Of a stretch of DNA of 64,000 nt, positions 1 to 11,862 are shown in pieces. The number at the start of each line of letters is the position of its first letter. The first letter of the stretch is position 1. The stretch covers positions 1,612,001-1,676,000 of the forward strand of contig JASVEC010000005.1 in the NCBI GenBank assembly GCA_030770535.1, given 5' to 3'. A program made the position numbers and the translations under genes. The stretch is from Batkoa obscura. Taxonomy: Eukaryota; Entomophthoromycota; Entomophthoromycetes; Entomophthorales; Batkoaceae. The notes under the pieces are model-generated. The model saw only the letters and a list, made by a program, of their open reading frames with translations, made no database searches and had not been told where the DNA came from.

Positions 1-363
1 ATTGGACTATTAACACACAACTTTATACAAATCATTATCATAAGTTTAAGTCTTTCAGGTTTATTTTTATTTTTCAGTTTCTTTTTCCAAGCTTTTTTTA
101 AATTATACTTTTCCGCTATACTTGGTAGTTTGTTGTTTTCGCTTGGTTACAAGTTGCTGTTTTATGCTTCTATTTATATCAATGACTTGGATGATGAATC
201 TATAAGTTTTTTATTAAGTATAAATAATATATCCTCCATTATCATGTTGGTAATATTTGTTTCTTTCTTTTCCTTTTATCATTATTCGAAAATCAAAAGA
301 AATGATGAGCACAGTTTAGAGCCAGAATCTACCGAATATGTTAAAGCTAAAGATTTAATTTAA
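1..363 (+). CDS. 3' end of a membrane-protein gene (partial)
   Basis: The reading frame is open from base 1 and stops at 361-363, giving the last 120 residues of a protein whose start lies outside the window. The visible part holds at least three strongly hydrophobic stretches, near residues 7-35, 37-56 and 76-94. They are separated by a short acidic loop containing NDLDDES and followed by a hydrophilic tail that starts SKIKRNDEHS. This is the pattern of the last membrane segments and C-terminal tail of a multi-pass integral membrane protein. I do not recognise the family. Some of the early hydrophobic sequence could be intron, since bases 1-80 contain possible splice sites. Confidence 0.45.
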   Translation: MGLLTHNFIQIIIISLSLSGLFLFFSFFFQAFFKLYFSAILGSLLFSLGYKLLFYASIYINDLDDESISFLLSINNISSIIMLVIFVSFFSFYHYSKIKRNDEHSLEPESTEYVKAKDLI

Positions 364-809
364 TCATAATTGAATTTTAGAACTATATTAGATCTTAATA
401 AAATGTATACTTTTTTATAAAATTCGGCCGTTTTTTCACATTATATTAACAAAAAGGTAATAAACTGGCTAATTATAAGCTTATAATTTTATATAGCTAA
501 ATTGTAAATAAATTTAAATATTAAGAAAGAATAGACGAAAGGTAACACCTTGATAAATATTCAATTTATGTAATTCATTCAAGAATTAAAATACACAGAT
601 AACTCTATTGATTATATTTTATATAAAAAAATAGCTTATTAAATTCAATTAAGTTTGAAAAGAAAATGTACAACTATATTATACTATGAATATATGACCT
701 TATTCATATACATTACAAAATATATCTTTATTGGGTAAGTTTGACTACTTTCTTGATTTTACTTTATTATAAAGTAATAAACTATTTTTTAACACTACTA
801 CCAAAACCA

Positions 810-910
810 TATGGGAATGTATTCTTGTGTTTAAGAATTTTACTAACAATTTTTCCGCTTAAATAACGCTTAAAAAATGGAAAAAATAAAGTCAAAAAAA
901 AACACTCTTA
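810..910 (+). mobile_element. MITE-like element, copy 1
   Basis: A short TA-bounded element starting TATGGGAATGTATTC and ending ACACTCTTA. The interior carries the family core AAGAATTTTACTAACAA followed by TTTTCCGCTTAAATAACGCTT. In this list, + means the TTTACTAAC core reads left to right. Confidence 0.8.
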
Positions 911-1820
911 TATTATACTTTTAAGCATGTAATGATATTAAAAGATTTCAGTACATTGAGCTTTACTTGGAAAGTATTATAAAATAAAATTAAATATTCA
1001 ATTACAATCTATTTCCAGCTTCTATTTAGTAGAAGTACTATTATATAATTTTACTTTTTTAAATTTGACGTTAGTATTGATTCCATTTTATATATTAGAA
1101 CAAAACTTCTGTATAGTTAAAATATAAGAGCCCTTTAATTATAGTTTAAAGTTTATATTATTAAAAATATGCTATAGTCATATTTAAAATTCAAATAAGT
1201 AGCTTTAATTTTTTTTACTCTAACTTTACATTAAATCAACTATTTGTTTTGTCGAAAAATTAAACTGACAGTTCACACTCAAGTCCTTCTCAAATCAGGT
1301 TATTGTATGCTCCTCAGAACCCTAGCACCTCGGTAAAGATCTTATGATACCACTAATACTTCACTAAATGTCCTTTTACGTTTCCGTTCAATGCATCATC
1401 GACTCATCTACACTCAAGGTTTAAAAATGGCTGAAGAACAGCAGTGGTAGCCTGATTTGTCCATTGAATAGCAGATCAATCTATACTTTATTTGTTATAA
1501 CATCCACCAGTGGCCCAAATATAATTTTTGATCTGTTATATAACTATTAAATTGTTTTAAAAATATTCATTGTGGGATAAAATACGCATTTTAAACTTCA
1601 AATTGGGCATTAAAAATGATTAACTTAATTCGATTTTTTGTTGCATAAATTTTACTTATTGGCTGCAAATATTTAAAATTGAATCGAATTATTAGGTAGA
1701 AATACTATACTGTCCTAAATTGAGAACGCTTATCCAAAAGTTAGGTTTAGCTTTGACAAATTAAAATTAATAATCTTGACATTGTCTCAATAAAAAAAAT
1801 CTTGTCAAGGACTTTCAAAT

Positions 1821-1925
1821 ATTGGGGATATCTTTTTGTATTTAGAATTTTACTAGTAATTTTTTTTACTTAAATAGTGCTTGAAAGATGGTAAAAGTAA
1901 TGAAGCCAAAAAAAACACCCCATTA
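1821..1925 (+). mobile_element. MITE-like element, copy 2
   Basis: It has the family core TAGAATTTTACTAGTAATTT, an AAAGATGG motif and the end AAAAAACACCCCATTA. The left end, TTGGGGATATCTTTTTG, is slightly diverged. Confidence 0.75.
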
Positions 1926-2575
1926 TTTCCTGATTAATCATTTCAAAAGCAACCCTTATAGGACAAACTATTTTTTTTGACACTACCAAAAAATTAACAG
2001 GGATTTTTGAATGTAATAAAATTTTAGATATTGCTTTTGATTTAAGACAAAGTGATTATTTAAGCCAATTACGTTACGAAAGAGTGAACTTTTAATATTT
2101 GTGCTTGAGTAACGTTTACAATACTTCTAGATTGTAATCAGTAGTTTGGGGTCATATTAACCTAGATAAAATTTATATACATTCCTTGAATATAACTATA
2201 ACAAAATCAAAAAGTTGATTTTTCTGTATGTAACTCAGATAACGTGTTTAGCAATAAGAGTAATATACGGAGATGGGGTTAAATTTTTTTCTAAATAACT
2301 TCATAGAAGAACTTTCAAAGTTACTTTAGGTTATACATTAAAAGTAAAGTCATATGGTCCATAAAAATTTCTTAATATTGCCAACTATGATCTCCACATT
2401 ATAAGCTGTCAAAAGCTTTAATCATTTTTCTTCGAAAATTATACTCTATTCTCAAATGTCATTAAAATTCATTAAGTATTTGTTTAATTGGTTAAGTTTT
2501 TTATGACCTATTAACTGAATATTATATAAATAAAAAACTCAAATAAACTTCACTATAATTTATTTTATAAAAAGA

Positions 2576-3727
2576 ATGAGCAGTGAAACCTTTGTCCGTA
2601 ATGCTAATTTTCCAGTCGATGAAGCTGGTAGAGTTCATCATGTTGGTGTTAAACCTGGAGATGGTAAATATATATAATCTTATTTTAATGATATTATTCA
2701 AAAAACTAATCCCTAACTCCCAGTTGCCAATCGTATCATTACTGTAGGTGATAGTACTCGTGCATGGAAATTAGCTTCTTGTTTACAAGAAAAAAAAGAA
2801 GATTTAAAGGTAGTTACTTCAGGCAGAGGGTTTACTACCATCACTGGTCATTATAACGATGTACTTGTTACTATTATTTCTATTGGTATGGTAAGTGAAG
2901 AAGATATTTTCTCTTTTAAACAAATATGTGTTGATATAATATAATAATTAGGGTCCAGCTATGATGGATTTTTTTGTTAGAGAAGTTCGTGCTGTTGTTG
3001 ATGGTCCAATTTTCATTTGTAGGTAAGTTGTAGAAATTATTAATAATTTATTTTATATGAGTGAATTTGAATTAATCATATATCAAGATTTGGTTCATGT
3101 GGTTCATTAGTTGATGGAGCTAGTGTAGGATCTTTAGCTTTAGCTTCAGAAGCTGCTGGATGTATTAGAAATTATGATCATTTTACTGGTGATAAAACAT
3201 CGGAACCTTATATTTTTACTAAACCTATTCCAGGTGATAAGGCTTTTGAAGATTTGGTAAGGGACTATGATATACTTTTGATTTTAATATGGGAATTAAT
3301 ACAGGGTTTATTTTTTTAGCTAAAGTCATTAGCTAGCTCTGAAGAAAAATTATTTACTGGGCTTAATGTAACTTGTGATTCTTTTTATAGTTCTCAAGGT
3401 AAATCAAGATTATAATTTATTAAAACCTAACACACAATCTAATATCTTTTCCTAGGTCGTATTGCTAGTCATTTTAAAGATGATAATGAAGGACATATTG
3501 ATAATATTAAAAAACATTATCCCAATCTATTAAGTTTAGAAATGGAAAGTTATCAATTATATCATTTAGCTCAGTGTTCATTAGATAAAAGTATACGTGC
3601 TTATGCTCTTCATATGATCTTTGCTGATCGTGTTAACGATGTTTTCTTAGAAGATGATGTTAAAGATATTGTTGAGCCTAGAGCTGGTAAATTGGTTTTA
3701 GATGCTGTTTCTAAAATTCAATTATGA
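2576..3727 (+). CDS. Uridine phosphorylase
   Basis: Six exons (2576-2663, 2724-2890, 2952-3022, 3088-3256, 3320-3398, 3456-3727) joined by GT-AG introns of about 55-65 bases give a 281-residue protein, a normal length for the family. The enzyme cleaves uridine with phosphate to uracil and ribose 1-phosphate in pyrimidine salvage, in the cytosol. Visible family signatures (PNP/UDP phosphorylase fold) are the early phosphate-loop stretch NRIITVGDST, a conserved GSCGSLVDGA loop, and a late nucleoside-binding segment LEMESYQL that matches the EME ribose-binding motif. The start is the first ATG giving MSSETFVRNANF and is followed by a well-conserved N-terminus. It runs towards ATG17 on the other strand, leaving about 230 bases between the stops. 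A purine nucleoside phosphorylase is less likely because of the uridine-type EME segment. Confidence 0.88.
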
Positions 3728-3954
3728 ATTTGATTGAGTTATTAAAGTAAATGTACTTTTTTATTTATTTTATACTTTATGTGTTTTAATATATCAACTG
3801 GTTTATAATTTTAAAAAATAATTAAATATTTTATTTATCAATTTATTAAAAATGATATAAATATAGAATATAAATAAAGTCTAATTACTAAAATAAAAAG
3901 AACATCTTAAGATACTAACTCTTAATTAAAATTACAAATAGAAATTAAAGATTA

Positions 3955-5954
3955 TTATGAATTGCTATGAATCTAATAAAATAATATTTAAAAAGAGTTC
4001 AAATAGACTAAAGTAAATTAAACTTACCGATGACGCATTCGATTCATTGGCTGATTGAAATGCTGCATCCGTTGTTGAATTTTCATCTAAACTTGAATTG
4101 GAAGGACTATTGATTTCAACATTAGGCAACTTACTATCTTTTTGTTCATTATCTAAACAATTAACTACATAAGTCATTAGTTATAAACTAAAACAATAAT
4201 CTTACTTATTTCTTCATTACCTTTACTATCTTTATTGCTTTCTTTATCCTCCTTCTCTTTCGATTTAGTACTACTATTATCACTCTCGTTTAATTTATAA
4301 TTAATACGTTCTAATTCTACAATATTGTAAGCTATTGGCAATATCTATCCAAAAAATTAGTTATAATCCACCTTAATGTTAAGAGAAAGAACTTACATTA
4401 AGTGATAAACTTAATTCACCCGGTAAATAATCCGCAAATTTATATAAAAAATTTTCCCGTTGTCTTTTTTCATCTGTTGTAAAAAAAAACGTTAAGTTGA
4501 AATTCTAACAATCATTTTACTCTATACTTACCATCGTACATAGAAGCTAATTTCTGATTAAACTGAGATATCATTAAAGAATGTTGTTCTTCAATTTTTT
4601 GTCTTCTTTCTAATTCTAATAACACATTACTATATGCCTCAATAAAGTCTTCGTAACTAGAAACAAACAACATTATTAGTATCTCTATCCAAACCTTTGC
4701 TTGTCCTCTGTTACCTTGTTCCTAAACTCCAAAGATCTTCAAGATAACCTTCAATCCTAGGTTTATTTTCCATTTCATCATTGATTCGTCTTAATAATTG
4801 ACAAAGTTCACTTATAGGACCATTGTACATATTTAATTGCTTAAAAAATTGTACTTTTTCTTGATAAACTACATGATATAATTGTTGGCGAACAATAGCA
4901 TCTTCATGTACAGATTCAATGACTTGTAAACTAGATTCTAATTCTTCCTTAAGTGAACTTAATTCTTCTGTGTCTCTTTCTAATACTAAGAAGTGATTAT
5001 ATTAAATATCTATACATTATGTTTATATATATTTATACTTACTAAATAATTTCGTTTCATCCATTGGTTGATATTGAATATTATCAGTTTCTACTCCTCT
5101 ATTTTTGTTAATCAATAAAGAACAATAAACTTAATATTTTACCTAATACAATCTGTTACACTATCATAATGGTTTGATATGGTCAATAAAGCTTGAGCCA
5201 TAATACTGGCTTGCTTACCTTGAAATGCGGATTTATCTTGAGCATATTTAATAGCCGATTCAGTCAGCGATATTGATGCATGTTCTTCATATAAAGTTAT
5301 ATTCAATTGTTGATAACCTTGTTTCAATCCAAGTAATAATTCTTCTAATTGTTGCTGATAACTCTGTAAAATAATTGATTATTATAAAAGTATAAGATTA
5401 TAAATTTAATTCTAACTTTACCTTTAATTGATTAATTTCTAAATTTAAATTATGCTCTAATTCTTTAGGTGCGTTATCATCAATATAATCAAACAAATTT
5501 TTGACTTTAGTATTTGTTTCTGTTTCGCTATTATCATTGTTTTCTTTAAACTTAAAATCTTCTTGATTATAAATGGGTGTGTTTTTTAATTTTTCTTTCA
5601 AGACATCTAAATTGGCTAAGATATTACCAATATCTCTTTCTTTTATTTGTATAAATTGATTTAATGAAGTTAGCTTAGTCTCACTTAATAATAATACATT
5701 TTCTAAATACTATAAAAATAATTAAATAGGATTAATTATATTATTATTATAATATATGAATGTATAAACATTCTTACCTTCAATTGCTGGGTTAAAAACC
5801 TTTGAATGAATATTAACCTTGGATATAGTAACTGTAAATTTTGAAATAAATCTTGACTAGATTGAATCAATTCGGTACCGGAGTAACATAACTCTTCTCC
5901 TAAATGTAAACTATTTCTCGATTTAACTACTAGATCTATCAACCGCTTTTCCAT
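3955..5954 (-). CDS. ATG17: Autophagy scaffold protein Atg17
   Basis: About ten exons on the minus strand (5954-5778, 5709-5422, 5363-5143, 5098-5043, 4985-4715, 4656-4532, 4473-4397, 4344-4206, 4164-4028 and probably 3972-3955) keep one frame and give about 502 residues. Atg17 is a long curved coiled-coil dimer that organises the Atg1/Atg13 kinase complex at the phagophore assembly site. Family features seen here are the N-terminal block LVVKSRNSLHLGEELCYSGT and a following YPRLIFIQRFLTQQLKYLEN. The mid-protein signature LFDYIDDNAPKELEHNLN and long alternating charged helices also fit. The C-terminal 80 residues are acidic and serine/asparagine-rich, without clear conservation. The last exon of only five codons plus stop is the least certain part; reading past the donor at 4027 would give a short hydrophobic tail instead. 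Confidence 0.85.
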
Positions 5955-6453
5955 TATATAATTTTATTTCTACTATTAATAATAATATATTAATATGTTA
6001 ATTGATTTCAATATTTAAAAAGTAAAAATATAAATATAAATGGTGTGATTTTTAACTTATATTTTTACTAAGCATTGATTTTAAAAGGAATAGACAGCAT
6101 TAAAAGTCTAGTTCATCAAAATTTAATATAAAAATACTAGATTTAGTAAATCAATTTAACCGTCATATTTAATTTAATTCAAGTTTTAATTAAAACATTA
6201 AAATAAAAAATGAATACTATTATTTGATAAACTTGATAGTTTTAAAAGAATTGATTTATTAAAAGTATGATTTTTTTATATAATATTCAAAATAAAAACA
6301 AAGTAAAAAATAAACTTAAATTAGTTTGATCCAAAAACCATCATAATAGAAAAAAGTGGATGAAATCAGAGAGTTCAAAAGAAAGGTTGATGAAAGAGTT
6401 TGTTAATTGACAATATAGAATCTCTTTCAATTACCATTATTAACTAAAACAAT
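5955..6453. other. Intergenic between ATG17 and noxR
   Basis: A+T-rich, with no open frame I trust. It should contain the ATG17 promoter (next to 5954) and the noxR 3' untranslated region. Confidence 0.5.
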
Positions 6454-8252
6454 TTAAAGCGAACACCAAACTTCAAATCTACCGTCAAAACCGGATTCTG
6501 GATCTAAATGAGACATTGTGCCATCAGAATTAATACAAAGTGAAGCTAAAGCCATATCTAAATCTTCTTGATCTGTAATCAGAACTAATTCATCATCTTC
6601 ATCTTTATATTTCAATTTTAAATTCAATTCACTTGAAAACTTTTCTACAATTTTAGTTTGTAATTCTTTAAATTTAATATCGGCATTGACCATCAACGTA
6701 CGTGTGTCATTAAAATGACATTTAATTTTCATTTTACCCTTAGGTACTGGTGCTCTAGATCTTATTGTTTCTGAATCATATAATGTTGGCGAATTAAAAC
6801 TGGAAGCGGAATGAGTAAGACTTGGTGGTTTGGATAATTCAAGAAAATAAGATTCTTCTGGACTTGAAGCTAATGGGGAGGGTGTTAATGGATAAGTTGC
6901 TTTTCCAGGACCTGGTATAGGCTTGAGATAACTTTCTTCACTTTCTTCTAAATTTTCACTATTTTCTTCTGATTTTCTTTGTGAATTAAATCTATGAATA
7001 TCTCCAATAGAATTAGATAGTTTCAAATTTGTTGATCTTGCAGAAGATCTAGCAGGTATACTACCAGCCGGTAAGGTGTCGGATCTAGATAATAACCTTG
7101 GGCTAACTAATGCAGAAGCTGAACGATTTAATTGAGATAAAGCTGGGTTAGCTGGTAAATTTAGCATAGATTTTGGTGATTTACCAGGAAGGACTCGCAT
7201 AGATTTACTATGACTTAACCCAATAGAAAATGAATTGTTATCTTGAGTACTGATTTCGCCCACTTTACTAGCAAAATTACGTACAGATTTGCTATGGGTT
7301 AAAGTAGTAGCAATTGGTTTGATATCGGAAGATGTAGATGTTGGTGCTTTTTCTGGAAATTTCCTTAATGTTTTACTATGACTCAACATAGCCGGTCCAC
7401 CTGAATTAGCTGCTATGACTTTAGCTTGACCCAAATAGTCTATTTTTTTCGTATTTTTAACCATACTTTCACATGGTCGAAATAAACAACCATCTGGTAA
7501 TCGAAACATTGGGGAATTCTATTATCAAAATATTACTATTACAATTCATTAAAATAATAGCAAAATTAATTACTTTTCCATTTAAATCAATAGCTCTATT
7601 GATAATATCATGATGAGCTTGCTGTTTCTCTTTTGCAGCAGCTTTTAAATCTACCATTCCATTTTCTGAATTGTTTAATTTAAATTGACATAAACCTCGG
7701 TTATATAAGACTTCACAAGAATATAATTTAAAATCTAAACCTAATTGAAAATAATCGATATGTTGGTTCCCTCTTAAATATAATAAACAATCATTAAAGT
7801 CTTCTGAAGCTGAGTCGATATCATTAATCTCTAAATTCGCTAATGCTCTCGCAAAATAAGCTATAGCTAAATAATTGTCTAATTCAATCGCATTATTATA
7901 AGAGGAAATCTATTGATAAAGAACTATTAGTTAACTGTACTAGATAATAATAAACTGGTTGGTACATCTAAATGAAATACTTACAGCAAGATCATAATTT
8001 CCTAATAATGAATATAATACGCCAATATTAAAATGAATTTTGGCAGTACCGCCCATTTCCTATATATTGTGTTAGTTGAGACCCTTTATAAAAATATCTA
8101 AGTATTTACTTCAAATATTGTGAGAGAACCGTGTAAATCATTTTGTTCAAAAGTTTGAACAGCTAAATTCCATTGTTCTAAACCAGCCTTTAAAAGGGAA
8201 ATATTAATATCAATTATAAGTAAATAAAAAACTGAATTACTTTATAAGCCAT
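6454..8252 (-). CDS. noxR: NADPH oxidase regulator NoxR (p67phox-like: TPR + PB1)
   Basis: Five exons (8252-8241, 8187-8110, 8059-7985, 7909-7574, 7518-6454) give 521 residues. NoxR is the cytosolic activator of fungal NADPH oxidases, acting with Rac GTPase and a PB1 partner to make superoxide at growing tips and during development. The N-terminal ~155 residues are TPR helices: blocks such as AKIHFNIGVLYSLLGNYDLA and LAIAYFARALANLEINDID match the p67phox TPR array. The C-terminal ~75 residues form a PB1 domain starting KGKMKIKCHFNDTRTL and ending with the acidic OPCA stretch YKDEDDELVLITDQEDLDMAL. No SH3 domain is present, as in fungal NoxR. The middle region is Ser/Pro-rich and holds three spaced copies of an L(S/T)HSK(S/T)xR motif. 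The first exon has only four codons (MAYK), so the exact start is inferred from phase and the conserved next exon. Confidence 0.85.
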
Positions 8253-8962
8253 TAAATAAAATTAATCTAGTTGAAATGAAAAATAAAGAAAAATAAAGAG
8301 ATTAAAAAATGAAAAAAATTAAAGCTGATATTTATAAATATTATTTCAATATTTATTGAGTTTTTGTTCCTAATTTATGAAGCATAAAAATCTATTAATT
8401 ATAACTTTTAAATCTCTGTAGAACAATGACTTTATTTGTTAGGGGCACTATTTACAAAAAAGCCATCAGCAATTATATATCGTTACAAATACCATCTTCC
8501 AATCAACATACTATCTCCATTTACTCCACTACATTTTAAAATTTTAATTGGCTGTTTTCTAACTGTTTACCCTTTATTGACCCTTAGGTTGATTAAGCAT
8601 TAGTTTTTATTTCAATTCTGGGCAGCTCTAGGTATTTAGAATATTTTTAGAAGCCAAGTTTGGCTAATCAATGCGAGGAATTTCAAATTTAAGCGAATAA
8701 AAGATCAAAATCTAGGTGTCATAATGAATTTGAAATTTTAACGGAAACTTGCCCATTCTGGATTCAAGTGAAATTCATTTATGATTGAAAGTTTTTAAGT
8801 TCAATTTTTAATTTACTTTGATTTCTTTAAAATTCGAGCTTCTAAATTAATTAATTTTTATATATATTTTCAGTCAATGTTCCATTTGAGCCACTTGATG
8901 CAACATTATAAATATTACATATATATATTAAGTGGCATTAAATAAACAGATTTGAGATATTT

Positions 8963-8993
8963 GTTGGATTTTTATTAATATAAAAAATCCAAC
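8963..8993. repeat. Small perfect hairpin
   Basis: GTTGGATTTTT (8963-8973) is followed nine bases later by its exact reverse complement AAAAATCCAAC (8983-8993). It could be a foldback scar or a transcript hairpin; nothing around it decides. Confidence 0.6.
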
Positions 8994-9950
8994 ACATTAG
9001 AAAATTTTAAATTCATTTTTAAAAAAGAATAAGCTATTATTTCGGAGTAACTTATTGAGTTGTCCAAGAAAGTGGTTTAATTTTGATATTCTTATAAAGG
9101 GGTGATTTTATGATGATAATAGATTTTAAAAAATCTGATAGTTGGGACTCATTATTAAATGTTCATGTCAAGCACTGTTACTTTATTATACTTACTTTAT
9201 TGAAAATAGCAAATATGATTTTCGATTAGTAATATAAAGTACCTAATACTATTTGTACTAATAAATTTGATTCCTTGACTAAACAAACAAGCCAATATAG
9301 TTTATGGTTTTATTAAACTGTATGTTGCTTTAATAACTAATTGATTTAACTAATCCTTTGTTATTATAACTTATTTATCATCATATTGTCGCTTTAAGTA
9401 ACCAAAATATATTAACTAAAAAACAATCTACATCATAAACCTCGACCAAGGTCAAAATGAACTATTTATCAATGTATTAGAAAGCTCAAATTTCCGGATG
9501 ATAATTTAATTTATTGAACATGTTTTCAATATCTCTTAACAAAGCTACTTTATAAGGCCTTTCATAAATTCAAATAAATTAAAGCTTGGCTTATAACTTT
9601 TATTACCATTTTTAGTAAATTATTTTTTAAATTCATCGTTATTAATAGCAAGTAAAATATAGAGTGATTTATCTAATAAATTATATTGAAACAGTGTTAT
9701 GTTTAACATGATTTTGTAATATTTTATTATTATTTCAGGCTGAGAAATGGAATTACATTATTTATTTGATACTGATTATAGTAGGCTAATAGTCAATTTA
9801 TATTCATGGCTTAAGTTTTAGTTAAAATTTTAGTGTTTTATTATATCCGTTTAATTTTACTATTTTTTTGTTGAGTTTTTATATTCTCTTATTAAAATAT
9901 ACGACTCTATCTGTTTAAAATATCAAGCAAGCTTACCTGCTTCGAAACAT

Positions 9951-10048
9951 TATAGGGGTGTTTTTTGGCTTCATTACCTTTTTCATCTTCCAAGCACTAT
10001 TTGAGTGGAAAGATTTTTAGTAAAATTCTTAAAAAATACATTCCCTTG
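9951..10048 (-). mobile_element. MITE-like element, copy 3
   Basis: Reverse orientation. It starts TATAGGGGTGTTTTTTGGC and contains CATCTTCCAAGCACTATTTG and AGTAAAATTCTTAA. The far end, ACATTCCCTTG, is slightly diverged. Confidence 0.78.
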
Positions 10049-10269
10049 TGATTAAGTAATTTCTTAACATTGATTCTAAAGTTAAATCTATTTCTAGACA
10101 AGCTTTTTGACTTTATTGCGCAGCAAAAAATCTATCCAATAGTTTTATTTAATCCTAGATGTTTGCAACTAAAATAAGCAACTTTATGCAATTTAAAATC
10201 TAGCTCAACCAATCAATCCCTAAATGTAAACATGAAATTTATAAAGACTACATTGATTACGATAAGCTG

Positions 10270-10385
10270 ATATATGTACATGCTATTTAATACTTGAATC
10301 CAAGCTAATAAACCCATTTATCGCTGATTTTGGACTTGGATGTCTATATATGTCCATTAATGGGTAACCAGAACATTAAATCGAA
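10270..10385 (+). pseudogene. Possible protein-kinase fragment
   Basis: One frame reads LESKLINPFIADFGLG, which resembles the catalytic-to-DFG stretch of kinases (a remnant of the HRDL..N loop followed by DFG), and soon afterwards a stop and PEH. There is no continuing kinase frame on either side, so at best this is an eroded relic. The match is short and could be chance. Confidence 0.25.
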
Positions 10386-10795
10386 ATGGAAAAGGTTTCT
10401 TAGTATTGTATTAGTGTGACTATAAGATCTTATCAGCAGTAGAAGCTTGGTATCAGACCTAATATGAGAAGAACTTGGCAATGAGTACAGTAGATTATTT
10501 TTGTAAAAAATAAATAATGGTTTGTATTTGTTTTGTTTTATAGTTTTTATTGTAAAATGTTTTAAAAACTTGACAATTTATTTTACCATAATTTAACATG
10601 AAAAATCAAACAAACTGTAATATGGGGAGGCTTTCTATAGCCTTTTACAGTAAATTTTCGTTAAAGCTTACATTCTATAAAATACACAAGAAATAGAGGA
10701 TAGGATCTATTTCTGTATGCTTTAAATGTTTACATTTTAGATTTTTATAAAACAAATGGTTGTAATTTATGTTTAGAAGTAATCCTAATACATCA

Positions 10796-10927
10796 TATGT
10801 GGATGTATCTTTTTGTTTAAGAATTTTACTAACAATCATTCTACTCAAACCGCTTGAAAAATGGAAAAAGTGAAATCAAAAAAACATCCTCAAATGGGAA
10901 AAGTAAAACCAAAAAGACATCCCCATA
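10796..10927 (+). mobile_element. MITE-like element, copy 4, with duplicated right end
   Basis: It starts TATGTGGATGTATC and carries the TTTACTAACAATCATTC core. The right end appears twice: AAAAAGTGAAATCAAAAAAAC followed by ATCCTCA, then again AAAAGTAAAACCAAAAAGAC followed by ATCCCCATA. The copy is therefore about 30 bases longer than its relatives. Confidence 0.75.
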
Positions 10928-11417
10928 TTGTCTTTGGATTACAAGTACTTATTTCATAATAAAGACTCTATAACATAGGACAAAGACTTCGATATAAAAT
11001 TGCTTAAATAACACTTCTAGTGCTAATTTTATCAATAGAGTCGCATTGATATTGATGGTAGAGCTGGTATCAAAGATAATTTAAACCTTAATATCAGTGC
11101 TGCTGTCAGTGTTAGAGACAGTATTGGGGTTATTGTCAGAATTATCTATGGATTAGAGTATATTCCAGGGATTTGTTTAATTATTTTATCCAATTTTTAA
11201 AAAAATTTGTATTTTAAAAACTTCGCTTAAAATTCTATAAAATCACATCTTTTATTAAAACAAAAGTACCCAAACACAGTTCTAAATTATTCTATTATAG
11301 TTTATACTGTAAGTTAGTTGAATTTCTACTAAATCTTGAATACATATTCTTACAAAACTTTATTGAGAAACATTTATTATTGACTGCCTTGTAACCAACA
11401 TTACAGATTCGATATCA

Positions 11418-11585
11418 AATAAATAAACTATTTTAATGTTATAACTACATTATTAATATATTGCTAAGTCAATAAATAGCTGCATAGGAGGGAATGATTA
11501 ACCCCAAAGCTATAATTAATCATCCCTATATAGTACAAGTAATATAATAATAATGTAATTGAAACATTGAAATAGTTTATTTATT
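11418..11585. repeat. 168-base foldback element (unrelated to the MITE family)
   Basis: The left arm (11418-11460, containing AATAAACTATTTTAATG and TACATTATTAATAT) is matched by an inverted right arm (11540-11585, ending GAAATAGTTTATTTATT) with a few mismatches. Between the arms is a second, inner hairpin, AGGGAATGATTAA / TTAATCATCCCT. The arrangement is that of a foldback or MITE of another family, or of a structured non-coding RNA locus. Confidence 0.6.
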
Positions 11586-11862
11586 AACTTAACTATTGAT
11601 AACTTGAGTAACGTTAGGATTTAATAATATATTTCTACCATTTGACAAACTACTTACTTGCTTAGTAAATATCGAAAATTTCAAATTCTCTGTTGTTTTC
11701 GTAAGGTAAGCTGGGATCGATCTTTCACTTCTTCTATGTCCTGTAGACTCTATAACTTTAATTAGAACTATATCGCTTTTTTTTATCTATCAGATACTGA
11801 ATGACAATGCAGTTTATTGTTATGTTTAATAAAGTGTAAATACTTCTTAATGTCTTGTATCT

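Larger units (their letters stand above)
364..2575. other. Intergenic, A+T-rich, with two MITE copies
   Basis: No gene could be supported here. It contains two copies of the dispersed short element (810-910 and 1821-1925) and a less A+T-rich patch at about 1260-1490 that I could not assign. The last few hundred bases are the likely promoter region of the uridine phosphorylase gene. Confidence 0.6.
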
